From contig JAHRBS010000011.1 of assembly GCA_024305745.1 (NCBI GenBank), forward strand, positions 1 to 64,000: DNA of 64,000 bases, in the 5' to 3' direction. The translations under genes were made by a program, and so were the position numbers. This DNA comes from Polyporus tsugae. Taxonomy: Eukaryota > Basidiomycota > Agaricomycetes > Polyporales > Polyporaceae. The first letter of the stretch is position 1. Each line of letters opens with the position of its first letter. Shown here one piece after another: positions 1 to 11,029 of this stretch. The notes below the pieces were generated by a model. That model was not told the DNA's origin. It saw only the letters and a list, made by a program, of their open reading frames with translations, and ran no database searches.

Positions 1-650
1 CTTCGCACAGGGGTATGGTGGTGGGTGGACTCAACCGCGCCAGTTTGGACAAACCAAAGAACAATGGTTACTCACGACAAGTCCAGTAATGCGTAACAGC
101 TTCTACTGCCCTCGGCTGTTGGAATCAAGCCGTAATCGTACAATGTGGCCGCATAGCGGGGAGGCGTTTTTGAAGCCACAAAAGCGGAATTGGACCTCGC
201 ATCAAATTTTCGGTATCCCACGCTCTGCGGATTTTGATTCAGTGAAGGGAGAGAGATGATTTGAGCGTAGTAGACGCACCGCCAAGGGGGAAAAGAGGAG
301 AGACGAATTTCCATCACAAGCAGATTGCAGGGATTGGGTCGCGCGGTGTTTTTGCGCACAGGAGAGGTAGAAGGCGAAAGAAGTAAGGAGCAGAGCAATT
401 GTCGAGAGATCCCAAAGCGTCCTTTGTTACAGTTACAAGGCCGCCGGACCCTTGTGGTGGCTGAACCCTTCAAGATACGCCAGACATACCCTCACCACGG
501 TTCGAACACCGACCTACCTTCGCCGCAACGGAAGGTGCGAGTGTAAGTGGGAGATTGCAAGCTGGCTCCCGGCCGCACGATAGGCGTCCTTTGGTCCTCT
601 CGATCGTGACCTCGCAGGCGCGCTTCCGGGGCAAGTTGGTCATGCCAAGG
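1..650 (-). repeat. Left arm of a 0.6-kb dispersed inverted repeat
   Basis: Read on the minus strand, this stretch matches 32,600-33,215 read on the plus strand, with many substitutions and small indels. The match runs from a segment ending in GCGCGCCTGCGAGGTCACGA through to CCCCTGTGCGAAG at the window edge, so the left copy is probably cut by the window. The gene-like 3' end seen in the right copy (an exon ending at residues THAVQ) is frame-disrupted here. Short open frames along it do not line up with those of the right copy, which argues for decay. I do not recognise the family. Confidence 0.8.
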
Positions 651-1025
651 ATCGTGTCAGGTCGCGGAGCGGCGAAAAGGTAGGGCGTGGGGATTTGTAC
701 GCGCACCCCGCCTTTTCCTTTGGAACCTCCCGGGATGGCCGCCCACAGCCGTTACCCGGTGGCGGAACAAATACAAGCAAACAGCTTCCACGCGCGCAGT
801 TTGATATGCAAAGGACTGTAATGCCAGTACGTTACTACGTAGTCCGAGCGTTGGACATTCTGTCCGCTCGTTCCAAGGCGCTACTACCCTGTTACTTTCC
901 ATGGTGTCACAAACGATCCCGGTGAGGCGCCGCCTGCGTATAATACGGTCCCCTCTCAGATTGTCTGCGGCAGACCTTCTGCGAGGACTTTCCCCTCTTG
1001 CCCTCCGTCGGTCGCCAACCGCTTC
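651..1025. other. Non-coding stretch upstream of the bHLH gene
   Basis: No open frame here has a recognisable product. The long minus-strand frame from about 1,232 to 657 is the shadow of the bHLH gene's first exon plus its leader. The stretch is the likely promoter and 5' leader of the gene starting at 1,026. No clear TATA element is visible. Confidence 0.4.
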
Positions 1026-2094
1026 ATGGCTCCTAAACCCCTCGTCTTCCCCAGCTCTTCCCAGACTGTGGGACAGCGGTCTGTCGATGACGCGATCCGT
1101 TTTCAGAGCACCTTTGCGGACAACACTGGTGCTCACCCTCAGACGCGAAAGCGTAGGCGCACTCATACTGAGGAAGACAAAGCAACCCACAATGCCATCG
1201 AGCGCACACGTCGTGAGACCCTCAATGGTCATTTCTTAGTACGGAGCCATTTCTTGTCGCTTATCCTCTTGCGTCTCGCTGATGCACTGTCCCCAGGAGC
1301 TGGCCGCTCTACTCCCTAACCTCCATCACGTTCATCGTCGCACCAAATTCTCTATTGTCAACTCTTCCATAGCACATATTCGGGCATCCCGCCAGCACCG
1401 CCTCCTAGCTGCGCACGAGCTCCGGCTGCTCAAGCTCGAGTCAGACGTGCTTCGCCGTGAACTCAACCAATGGCGTAGTGGCGCCGGCCTCCCTTGCGTT
1501 GATGCACCTGTTCGTAGCGAGGCGTTTGAGCGGATCCTCAGTGGTCAGGATGAGGTCGTCAGTGCTCTCTTGCATGACGAAGGAGCTGAGGGTAGTAATA
1601 TCACTGATCGTAGCGGCGACGATGACTCCGCCGGCCCACCGGGCTCTACGCATGATCAAGATGACACGACGAACTTCAACCACATACCTAGTCCCCCTGT
1701 CCACGACTTTCTCGTCCCGGTCGACAACGTGAATCTCCTCCCACCTATCCTTCCCTCGTACGCCCCCCTCCCGTTGGGCCACCCCCTTCCGGCCCCATTC
1801 CCCATAAACCATGGTCTTCGCATGCCAGATCTTGTCCAAGCGGGCCACAGTTCGATATCCTTGGATAACCAAGCAATGGTGTATCAAGCTATGGTCTACC
1901 CCACTCATGCCGTAAACCAGATTCAGCTGCAGTACTCCGGTCACCTAGTACAGCAAGTCAACGATGACGTGCACCACACGATGGCGCGAGACGGTGTCCA
2001 CGGTGAAACAGGAAGCGGCGAAGTCACCGGCAACGCTAAGCCTCGGTTCACGCTGTCATTGTTGAGGCAATCACTGCGTGTTGGTGTCTCATGA
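1026..2094 (+). CDS. bHLH-zipper transcription factor
   Basis: Two exons (1,026-1,238 and 1,297-2,094) are joined in frame across a 58-bp GT-AG intron and encode about 335 residues. The basic region is unmistakable. HNAIERTRR at residues 55-63 carries the H5/E9/R13 signature of group B bHLH proteins, which bind the E-box CACGTG. Helix 1 follows, and the intron splits the domain after the sequence NGHFL. Helix 2 (about residues 72-95) starts exon 2, then runs into a leucine- and basic-rich amphipathic stretch (about 103-130) that looks like a zipper. The remaining C-terminal half is low-complexity, proline- and histidine-containing, and probably a regulatory tail. The protein should act in the nucleus as a dimer. 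The start is the first ATG in frame with the basic region. The gene looks intact. Target genes cannot be told from sequence. Confidence 0.9.
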
Positions 2095-3989
2095 AGGGGG
2101 GTTCGTCTAGTAGTAGTAGGTTGCATCCCGTACCGTAGACGTGGATAGACGCTCGTAGACGAAGGTGTTCAGACTATGTAGACACACCTTCCGAGTACCT
2201 TGAAACCCATACAGTAGACTACGGTGCCAACATGCATTAATGCGTGGAAGCTTGCTCCGGACTCGAACTTACGTGCCAAGCGCGGAACACGATATTATGA
2301 GCGGCTTGTTAACGTTCCAAACGTGGCCACTATGATTTCCAGCCGTGCCTGCAACGTGCCTGCCCGACATCACATTGAGCTCGTAGATCTATCCATGTAA
2401 CGTAATCGTATACATACACACCAAATACTCCTCCTCGTTGCACTCTTGGCTTTAGATTCGGGTTCAACGTGGAGGTCCGCCAATTTTGACTTCGCGTTTT
2501 GCAGTGTGGTCGTTGCGCCGGTTGTTCCTACCGTCGGTTGCTTCCTCGGCTTCTGTTGTCCTCTTTTTCCCGTGCCGTGAGTGTTCCGGTTGAACGCTCT
2601 CCGCTTCCCCTTGTTCGCTATCTATATCGTCCTAAACCGTATTGTGGATGACTAGGTGACAACCGTCTTCTACTCATCGCATCCATGCTCGGTCGTTTTC
2701 GGGGGGGAGGGGATTTAGAGGGATTGTGGTCCTGTACTAGTGAAATATATTTTCATAGCCTGTATACGAAGCCGTATATCTTCCACGTCCCCCACAAATG
2801 CTTGGAAGCAGGGTCATAGGCGTCCCCCCTGGATCCTTGGAGGGTGGCGGTGTCTATGATGAGTGAGATATTCGATCTAACGATCCATAGTCTTCGATAA
2901 AAAAAATAATCCACACCTTGCAGGCATGCGAGGTAGTGTGAAACTGGCAAGTCGGGTACGCGTATGTGAACAAGGCGTGCGCAGGAGAGTCAACAGCCAG
3001 GGCAGGATTGTTGAGGATGAGAGTGAGCGATTGCCAGACCTGCACTGGCGCCGAAAAGGGACAGAAGAGGGGAAAGAAACGGGCAGGGATGATACACGAT
3101 GTGCAGAATTTGAAAGCAGCGCTGTGGATGAGAGTGGGGAGTCTGTCATTGCGTCAGAAATTGTCCGCAACATAGATTGAATCGATAACATACGAGTGGA
3201 GATGCTGATATACGGGTACGGACATGGCGATTGACAACTAGCGGTGGCGTGGATCATCAGCCACCTCAAGAAAGAATATGGGGGAAGGATTACACTGTAT
3301 ATGCCAGCCATCCTGATTCTTGCAAAGCAGGAAGAAACAAAAGAAGGGACTCGGTCTGGACGAACGGAGTGGGTGAAGGACGGGGGCCCAGTGGGAGCAG
3401 ATCCGGAGAGGAGAGGAGAGGACAATGAACCGCGCTATCAAAGTCTCATCTGAGGAGTGAATCGACCCCCAAGTGCTGTACGGACATGGGGATATCGATG
3501 CAAGGCGGGAAAGTTACTTACTAGGAGACAGGCTTCTCCAACTTACTTGTCTACTTCACGAGCATCACAACTCGCCGTCGCCATCCGTCTACGGATGGTG
3601 TCAGTCGTTGCAAAGAGGGTCAGTAGTCAGGATAGGTGCTTACTGAACAGATACACTTCACGAGTTGGGCGATCAGAGGGCGATGCAGGACAGAAAGAGC
3701 AGCAGGCTCTGCCACTGAGCAGGCTGATTGTCTACGTTCGGCGCCGGCCAAATCACAATGACAGTCAGCGCGCTTCAGCGTCAGGCGTCAGGCGCTTCAA
3801 GCTTCGGAGAGGACTTCACGATCACTTCCCCTCGCCCCTCCTCTAATCTTTGTCCTCCAGAGATGTTTTCCCGGACGAGATGGTCTTACTGTCGTGGCTG
3901 ATCTTAAGATTGTGGAGCAGAGCCTCTAGCGCTCATGACGACATGGGATGTGATACTAGTAAGTTCCTTCCGCTTCTACTACGGCCGTG
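2095..3989. other. Long stretch without a supportable gene
   Basis: After the bHLH stop come about 600 bases of probable 3' untranslated and intergenic sequence. From about 2,750 to 3,850 there are medium-length open frames on both strands, for example minus 3,425-2,877 (serine/proline-rich) and plus 2,926-3,180 (acidic). None has a recognisable motif or a consistent exon pattern, and they overlap each other. I would not call a gene here. Confidence 0.4.
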
Positions 3990-4509
3990 ACTCCTCAATT
4001 TGCTGTATTTCTGTTCACGTTTTGCAGAACTAGGGTTCCAGATGCCTTCACTATCACTTTCGTTCAAGATCCAGACTCCAGATGATGTACGTGAAGCTGT
4101 AGACACCGGTCACTTACAAATCGATCAGCCTGTGACAGTGCTCGCATTCTTGTGTCTTACATTCAGGACCCAGGACAGTGTGGTCAAGGCCGAGGGGCTG
4201 CGAGGGGTCGAAAAAGAAGGACAGGAGCTGGCAAAGTGGACGGTCTCCTGGAGGTAGTGAGGCGGGAGAGGTGGATAGGAAGGTGCAACTGAAGGTCGTG
4301 CGCAGGATCAAGGCAGGCATCCGGTACAGGCAGGATACAGACAAGGTACGTCTATAGTGCTACTGTTGTGCATTTCGAACATCCCCCAGGCTGTATTGTC
4401 AACCCCAGACACTCCTCCGCAGGCAACTCAGCGTCGGCGCAGTGTCGCGGGTATGGTCACGCCTCCTGCTCGCCAGCCGTACGAGGAATCAGTCACCATG
4501 GAAGATGTA
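3990..4509 (+). CDS. Possible multi-exon gene remnant, 3' part only
   Basis: Several good splice signals occur in a row. There is an acceptor near 4,026 (TTTTGCAG), an intron with GTACGTGAAG...CATTCAG around 4,088-4,167, and another beginning GTACGTCTAT near 4,345 and ending CCCCCAG near 4,390. The last frame closes with a basic, proline-rich tail and a TAG near 4,510. The reading frame does not stay open across all three exons in any single phase I tried, so this may be a decayed gene. No family is recognised. Confidence 0.25.
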
Positions 4510-4689
4510 TAGCGCGTGGTGTTGAGGTTTCATAAGCTACATCTCTGGCGGCTGGCTGGTACTCATTTCTGAAACTCACCCAGCCCATACCAACCTTCAA
4601 ATAGGGTCGCTATGGCACCGCCATCCACATCGGAACATGCATCTTCAGCCACTAGTGAGTCGTCTACCCCACATCTCATGTCATACGTG

Positions 4690-5148
4690 CTTAGAACTAA
4701 GTCGCGACCTTGGATCGTTTTACCGCGGTTTCCTCGCGGGCATTATACCAGGCCCAAAGCACCATCTCTCCAAGTGAACCATTTCCTCGAGATCTTAATG
4801 CTAGAGCTTCGTGATTTTTGGTTCGTCGGCATCCATTTCCCCCGAACCGCTTTAATACCAGACGGTTGGCTGGTGAGATGTGCGGTCCTTCTCCTCGTCT
4901 GTGACCTCGGAGCGGGAAGGAAGGTGTCAGGACACGCCTCTCATAGCTCCTCTTTCTTCTGCTCCTTTTGCCAGCTTGGAAAAAGCGAGATGAACAAGCT
5001 GGATCAAGCTTTATGGCCGCGGAGGAGCAGTGCAGAGCATCGCCTCATCGTTGTGCAGCGGTCGAATGCTCGAGAGGGGTCTTTGAAAGGTGAGTGCGAA
5101 TTTCTTCTCAATTGGCTTCATCTTCCGACCGAGTCGGACATTCCCTGA
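4690..5148 (+). pseudogene. Tnp2-like (CACTA-type) DNA transposase fragment
   Basis: About 150 residues match the core I know from basidiomycete Tnp2/Plavaka-type transposases. There is a segment resembling 'P-RxPSLxxxNHFLxxLxxELxxFW', then a run equivalent to the FSRTA...PDGxxVRCA..LLVCDLxAxRK block. Next comes a Cys pair (FFCSFCQLGKSEMN) of the kind found in these proteins, then a piece ending near the conserved (L/W)xxLP motif. A probable acceptor (GTGCTTAG) lies just before it at about 4,690. The frame ends at a TGA at 5,146-5,148, and the expected downstream domain (conserved His/Asp/Trp motifs) was not found. It is an orphan fragment of a transposon. Confidence 0.65.
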
Positions 5149-6380
5149 ACAAGCGCCAGTGAAGCTAGTTCAGTGCCACGTCGCAATGTAATACTGCACG
5201 ATCTTCCTCCTCCACTTCCTCGCTGGATGCTCAATGTCAACGCTCAGCTCATTGCCGGTCCCAGCACAGGTTCTAGCTGTTACTGTAAAGTGGTCTTCCC
5301 CAACCATGACTTGAACAGGCCTCTGGTAAGCAGATCTCCAATGTACAGTCCGTTGCCCATCGTTTGACATCTTCGTCAGTTCAGGACCATAGCCAGTCTT
5401 CCTAATAAGTTTCATGATCCATCTGTCTCACACCCCTGTTCTCCCGTCTGGGTCGCGGCCCCCCATCGTCCAGCTCCACTCTCCTCGAAGAGATACCACA
5501 AGCAGGCCGACCTGAAAGTCCCATCTCGTTCACGTCCCCGGCCCCTCATGTTCTACGACCTCCGCACACCACCTGTTTTGTCTTCGGGGAGCCATCGGCC
5601 GCGTACCTTCCAGTCTTCGCAGCCCAAGATGTTCGCAAACGATAACAGCTGCATCCCTGTGCGTTGCTCTATTTCTTTCCTGTCATAAGATGGGTGCGAA
5701 GGGAATTGATGGGATGGTGACGAGCTGGATACTTATGCGCTTGACTAGACCCCCTTCAGTGAAGCCTAGCGTACGTGCACCTGTACACACTGGGCCCCGC
5801 CGTCCCGAGGCTCTATGAAGCTTTCACAGACGCGACCTACTCAAGGCTCCTCAGGACCTCATCAACTGAATCCTCCTTGTCCGTCCACACGCAAGTCTTT
5901 ACTGAACTACCCTTCTCTAGCACCGCATGTCCTATCTCGCATGTCCTCTATCCCTGTTTTTTCCCAGCGGTTCAGCTGCCCATCTCCCCGCCACATTGTC
6001 GGACGGCATGCCATGTGGTCGGATAGCACCACATTTGTTGCCATCGATATAGAAAGTATGTTGTCAACACTTGTTTCTACGGGCCGCCTTGCTTAGTACA
6101 TGGAAATCAGCTTTCAAGACCGCTTCCTCTGCCGAAGAACTGACACGCATTCGACGATCATCTGAGGTTTCTCGACAATGATACCAAATACCCTCCGAGT
6201 CTCAGATGGTACTCATCGACTACAAGTCCGTCAACGGCTGCTTATGGTCATCATCTTTACCGCGCGCATCTCTCATATTGCATACAACTGTATGCCAAGG
6301 TACGTGGGTCATTGTTGCCGCTTGCTAGGTTCTGACTCCCCTTCTCTAGGTCAATACACGTATGGACTGTCATAAATCAA
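5149..6380. other. Degenerate stretch downstream of the transposase fragment
   Basis: No continuous gene is visible. The minus-strand frame 5,415-5,170 (81 residues, rich in charged residues) and the plus-strand frames near 5,775-6,096 are open but show no motif. The stretch may contain the decayed 3' half of the transposase gene. I could not trace that part in any frame. Confidence 0.3.
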
Positions 6381-6419
6381 GGTTTTTGTGCGCGTTTCAC
6401 GTTCCTTGCTTGAACGTTC

Positions 6420-6710
6420 ACGAGGATGGGTTTGCCAGTGCCTCTGGGCTGTGCTGGCAACCGTTCCTGCCGATATGTGCAAGATCCTGGGGCACGTCAA
6501 TTTCATTGCCGCCGTACAGGTCTCAACGAGACATACGCCAAACATAGTCTCGCGTTGGAAGCATTGGATGCGCGTCTCATTCATATTACCTCTTGAGTCT
6601 GAATGTGTTACTAATGTGAACTTCAGGACTGTTTCTCCAGTCTCAAGGCATGGCGCCCTACATACCCGGACTTAATAACCAAGAAATCCCCATTCAACAT
6701 CTACGCATGA
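6420..6710 (+). pseudogene. Exon-like remnant, unknown family
   Basis: A plus-strand frame passes through residues like ETYAKHSLALEALDARLIHI, meets a TGA at about 6,596, and is continued after an acceptor-like TTCAG (near 6,626) by a second block (DCFSSLKAWRPTYPDL...). The two blocks read like one protein interrupted by an intron, but the donor would lie after the stop and the intron would be only about 30 bases. I read it as a decayed coding exon pair. No function can be assigned. Confidence 0.3.
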
Positions 6711-7306
6711 TATCCGAACATGAGGCTCTGCTTGGGCCAATCATTCTTACGAGGTGGGTTCCAGACAACTACCAGCCTGTCACACTTCAAGCTTACAGCT
6801 TACTGTGGTTATTTCGCAGGCTTACTAACTGTTCTATGGTCTCACTGACGTTCAATGTCACCCAGTGTGTGGCGCGTCGATCTGGAGGAACCACCATGTA
6901 CAGAAGTCCTTGAATTCCCTCGTTTGCACGTGATATCAAGCTGACTTCGCGTGGCTGGTAGCTAGTTACGAAGCGATCATCATCGGGCGGAGGAGGTCCA
7001 CAAGCGCGCACAAAGATGGCATCGATCTACTACATAGTTCACTCTGATCGAACCTTGTACTGATACGTCTTATCCAAAACCGACACCCTCTCCTCCATAT
7101 TCGACGGTCCAGGTCTCACCTCGCTGCCCAGACTCGTGCGTATGTTGCTCTTCAATCACCACAGTCGCTGCTTATGTCCTTGTCAGTCACAATGCTACCA
7201 AGAAACGAGAATGTCCGCACATGAAGGCGTAGTCGACGGGGAATCCTGGAACGGCCTTCGATTTCGTCGATGAACCTGTACGTGGGCAGATCTTCAGAAT
7301 CATCTC

Positions 7307-7955
7307 TCAGATGCAACAAGGGGATGCTTTCCGAGAAATCATCTTGCGGGTTATGAGAAGGTCTGATTGAGACTCAAGATCGACGTGGCGCACGCCATCT
7401 TCGGCAACTTTCATAACTAGCAGTTCCCCATGCCAAGGACAGGTTGGGTGGACGGAGAGGAGAGCGCTGTTGGCAGGGAGAAGCCGGTGGCGGGTGAAGT
7501 AGACCCTGAATTGGCGAACCGATTGATTTCCTGTAATTTCGATGCCGCAGTCGTGGATGTATGGATTGGATCCGAGGATTTCCTCTGCGTCCAGATGTGT
7601 CGATCGACCACCCATTTGGGTGTGAAAACGAGTAACACGGACACTGACTGATTGGGGGCGATTCAACCCATATCCATAGAGGCGTCCCTTCACCAGCTCC
7701 CGTATCGGCTTTTCACGGCGTAAGTATTCGGTGAGTATGAGTAATGAAGGGCCGGGCTTACAGGCTCGCCTCTGCGCCAGTGGGCATACAGGGGTACGTT
7801 TCGTGAAGAAGGCATGTATCGAGCGGGTCGGGAATCATGAAGGGGGCACGCAGAACACTCTGATATAGTTTAAGTGCATAGCGGGATGGAAGCTGATACT
7901 TCCGCATAGAGGGAACAACAGCCTGGAGCGGGGACCCTGGGACCAACTTATTCAA
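7307..7955 (-). pseudogene. Unnamed basidiomycete hypothetical protein, probably broken
   Basis: Two minus-strand blocks (7,955-7,761 and about 7,709-7,307) read as consecutive exons. The first ends at a donor-like GTAAGCCC and the second follows an acceptor-like GTGAAAAG. Together they give about 190 residues. The second contains FRVYFTRHRLLPAN... and WHGELLVMKVAEDG, a pattern I associate with a repeated unnamed Agaricomycete family in which an internal 'W-x-G-(E/D)-(L/I)-(L/V)-V-M' segment is conserved. The reading phases on the two sides of the intron do not match, so either the splice sites differ from my choice or a frameshift is present. Confidence 0.35.
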
Positions 7956-8437
7956 TTCTCAGTCGGATTGCCATCTCGGTACGGTGTAATTATGCCGCCT
8001 GGAGATGTATACCACTTCGTACCACTGTACCAGAACCCCGAAGGAACCAAAACCCACGCGAGCCTCGCACTGTCTATCAACAGGCTGCTCGGATAACTAG
8101 TTTTTCAATATCTCATACTCATGAATTACTCCAGTGGCGCACCATGATACCAGGTTAGTCCAATGCCGAGGACATTTTACATCACGTATTTTGATGTGCA
8201 TGATGTTCGGGGTAGATGGTTCCATGATTGATCTGTGTGGAATGCGACCCCGAGACCTATTGTCCCATCGCAAGGATGGATTCAACAAAGTCCTCCATGG
8301 CCACTCTCTGATTGATCAGCATGACGTGATGGTGTTCGCACAGCCGTGCCTACCCACGGTTCGTCCTTCCACCTCAAATCTTGCATGCTGAAACCTTTGA
8401 CTTACTGTATTGCCCGCTTGTTTTACATGAGCACAGG

Positions 8438-9162
8438 ATCATGATACCAAATGGTTCCTTTCGGCAGCCGCTAGAATGGGAGATGAAGCACAATGACTGC
8501 TTGCGGCCATCGTGGGCGAACGTGTCCCAGTCAAAGAGGGGTGTACGCGAAAACTGTTCTACGCCTGAGACGCACATCGACCCCCACAAGTGGCCATGGT
8601 GAGTTCGCGGCTGGACGTACGGTACACATTCCTACCATACGCTGATCTCGTGTCAAGGCATCAAAGGCAATGATTAGTACCGATGGAAATTCCACTGGAT
8701 TTCACATCCCCCTCCCCTGGTCCATGTTGCTTTATCATCACAACGGGCATTTTCCTTGCTTATGCCGACTCTCTCCGGCCCCATATCGAAGTTGATGTAC
8801 CATTAAATTCTCTGCTTCGCAGGCTGGCGACACATTTCCTAACGATTTATCGGAGCTCATGAAGGTCAGGCCAACATGATCTGTGTCCCGTGGTTAGCAC
8901 TGAACATTTTTGCCAGCTTAACGGAGAGGTGCTCCTCAACCTTCCACTTACAGTGGAGAACCCCACGACCCAGGTGCGGTTGCCAAGCCTGCCGCACCCG
9001 AGTCGGAGGGTGTCGAGATCAACGACATGGGGAACGTCCTGGAATGTCATCTCTGTTTAACTACCCATTTCTGCAATTTGGTGATGCGCTACTATCTTAA
9101 CAAGTGAGTTACACTTATCTGTCGAAATATTGTCATTGAGCGTCACAGCAGGACGATATGAT
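8438..9162 (+). CDS. Multi-exon gene of unknown function, 3' part, possibly frameshifted
   Basis: A series of plausible exons ends in a TGA at 9,160-9,162. Exon one follows ATGAGCACAG and ends before GTGAGTTCGC near 8,601. Exon two follows GCTTCGCAG at about 8,821 and ends before GTCAGGCC near 8,864. Exon three starts after TTTTTGCCAG near 8,916. The last intron is GTGAGTTACAC...CACAGCAG (about 9,102-9,149). Exon three appears to need a one-base shift just after the residues NPTTQ to continue into a cysteine-containing tail (LECHLCLTTHFC). I do not recognise the product. The frameshift makes loss of function likely. Confidence 0.3.
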
Positions 9163-9660
9163 AGCGCACCATACAAGATGAGCCCTTAGGTTCATCCCCC
9201 TTGTCAACGGAGAACCTCGCGTCACGTCAGGCGCGGGAACTTGTTCTAAGTATAGGAAGCTGCGAGATAGGAATATCGATAACCGAAGCAGATGACACTT
9301 TTCAGCTTTCCAGTGGCTTGCCGGTGTCTGATGGTTCTTCACTCTGGTTTCACCAAGTAGCATGTAAGACTCGTAGGGCGATGTACAATGTTTATATGGT
9401 GGATGATAGACGCATACACTCTCTGAGTGTGGTCCGAAGATACGAGATCTGGTAAACATTCACAAGGGCAGGGAGGAAGAGAAAGAGTCCAGAGGGAGTT
9501 AGCACCAATTTGTAAGCTACCGAAGGTCGTTGAACAACGAATAAGATGCAAGAAAATTATGCAGTAATGGTGCGAAACACGATGCCAAACTTCATGGTTT
9601 TTCTTCACGTTTGGATGCATGATTATGCATGTCCTGACCGCCATGTAGGAAAGAGGCGGA
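9163..9660. other. Non-coding gap
   Basis: Only short open frames occur on either strand, with no motif or splice pattern. It separates the unknown plus-strand gene from the 3' end of the minus-strand retroelement. Confidence 0.4.
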
Positions 9661-10079
9661 AGTCGAAAGGGCGCTGATATAACCCAGGTTGTTATCGGTT
9701 GGGTCGGTAGTGAACTTGAGGGAAAGGGAGGGGGCTATTAGGGGAGGACCGTGCGCATTGCGAGTGCGGGAATGGACGCGAGGCCTCTGCGGCTGGCACG
9801 TGAAGGTAGGACCTCCGGGCCGGCATGACAGCCGGACCCCCGAAAAGCAAGTACATTCCAAGTGTGATAGCAACGGGCTATAGAGAGATGATGGGCTAGG
9901 AATGTTGAGTGTGGGGGAAGGTGGAGGTCGAAGAGAATGAGGCGTGAGGAATGGAACAGCGTAGAGCTTGTAGTTGGAGCTCTGCTCGGACGGTAGGGTG
10001 GTCGCAGATATAGTCGCTGAAAGATTTGGAGGACCACCGTCCAAGAGCCTTTCCGAGACGCTCTGAGATGCCAAAATCG

Positions 10080-10400
10080 GTGCGTGGGAGGATGTGAAAG
10101 AGGCGACGCTCGAACCAAGAACTTGTAGGGCGGGAGCCATCGGCACAGAGGAGGTGGCGACAGGGTCAATTCCTTGTGATGAGGTGGTGCGAGCGAAGAG
10201 AATAGACATCCCACGGTAGAAAGGATCACCCTTGTGGTAGGGGAGGTGATAGCTGGCGTGATTAAGGTCGTCGGAGAGGACCGGCGGCGAATTACCTTGC
10301 GCCAGTCCCAGAGCGAACGGTTGTTAGAACCGACGAGTTCGCCAATGCGGTGGCATGCGAAAAAGGGAACAACGGCGCGCGTCATGAAGGATCTGGCCAA
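10080..10400 (-). pseudogene. Tyrosine recombinase fragment of the YR retroelement
   Basis: The frame starts with FFACHRIGELVGSNN, which fits the first catalytic-arginine block of tyrosine recombinases (R in the R-(I/L)-G-E-L motif). After a short frame shift it continues as HASYHLPYHKGDP and GMSILFARTTSSQGIDPV, the segments that normally lie between the arginine and the HxxR box. The HxxR motif and the nucleophilic tyrosine are not seen downstream, where the sequence becomes proline/serine-rich. It is a truncated integrase. Confidence 0.6.
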
Positions 10401-10917
10401 AGTCCGAGTGCATATCGTCATAGCCGACCTTGACTTCTGAACGCGGGATCCCATCGTTCAGGCCGGAGGCTGAATGGTCTGTGACGACACGGGCATTTTC
10501 GTTCTGCCAGACGACGAACATCGGCGACGTCTTCATGCACGGTGCGAGATGGGGGTCGATTGGGCTCGACCAGCGCCTTTTGCCGACCTCGCAATCGCGG
10601 AACGCTCGTACCGCCTCCAGATCATTGGAAAGTTGCCAGGAAAGGGCGTCCCACTCACTCTCGTCAAGCGGCCAGAATCCGTTCTCGAGCCCCCACAGGA
10701 CTGATTCTATGAAGGGCTGGTTTGGATGGTCAGCGACAAGGTGGCGTAGTCGCTCGACGTGGAAAGGGGTCTCGACTTTGATGTTGTCGCGGAAGCGGTC
10801 GAGAGCGGCGTGGATGGTCAGGTTCTCAAGCGATGTTCCAGAGACCTGGGTAGAGGAGCAGCAGTTTCCGTGCCTAATGCTGCAGGTGAGATGAATTCCT
10901 GATCCGATCCTCTCCAA
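10380..10917 (-). pseudogene. Reverse-transcriptase N-terminal region of the YR retroelement
   Basis: About 180 residues are open. They include 'ETPFHVERLRHLVADHPNQP', 'VLWGLENGFWPLDE' and 'VVTDHSASGLNDGIPRSEVK', which are hallmarks of the stretch leading into RT domain motif 1 in basidiomycete YR elements. The frame reaches the residues DFGQILHDARR and there, instead of the RT palm with its aspartates, sequence of the recombinase begins one frame away. The join near 10,385-10,400 is therefore a deletion junction. The ATG at 10,917 is only the first in this frame; in the intact element the frame would have continued from Gag. Confidence 0.7.
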
Positions 10918-11029
10918 CCAAAGCGACGATGGAAACGTGGGAGAGAAGGACCTGGAGGCGGACTGTCGGCTTTGCCTTTGCCGTTCGCCACAGAGGAAAG
11001 GTGCCGCGGTCCTTCAGCTGCTGCCCGAC

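Noticed and set aside
480..530. GGTTCGAACACC resembling a tRNA T-loop
   Set aside because: No acceptor stem, D-arm or anticodon arm can be placed around it on either strand, and the right copy of the repeat lacks the motif.
657..1232. Long minus-strand open frame of 191 codons
   Set aside because: It overlaps the first bHLH exon antisense, has no motif and is explained as the shadow of the real gene and its GC-rich leader.
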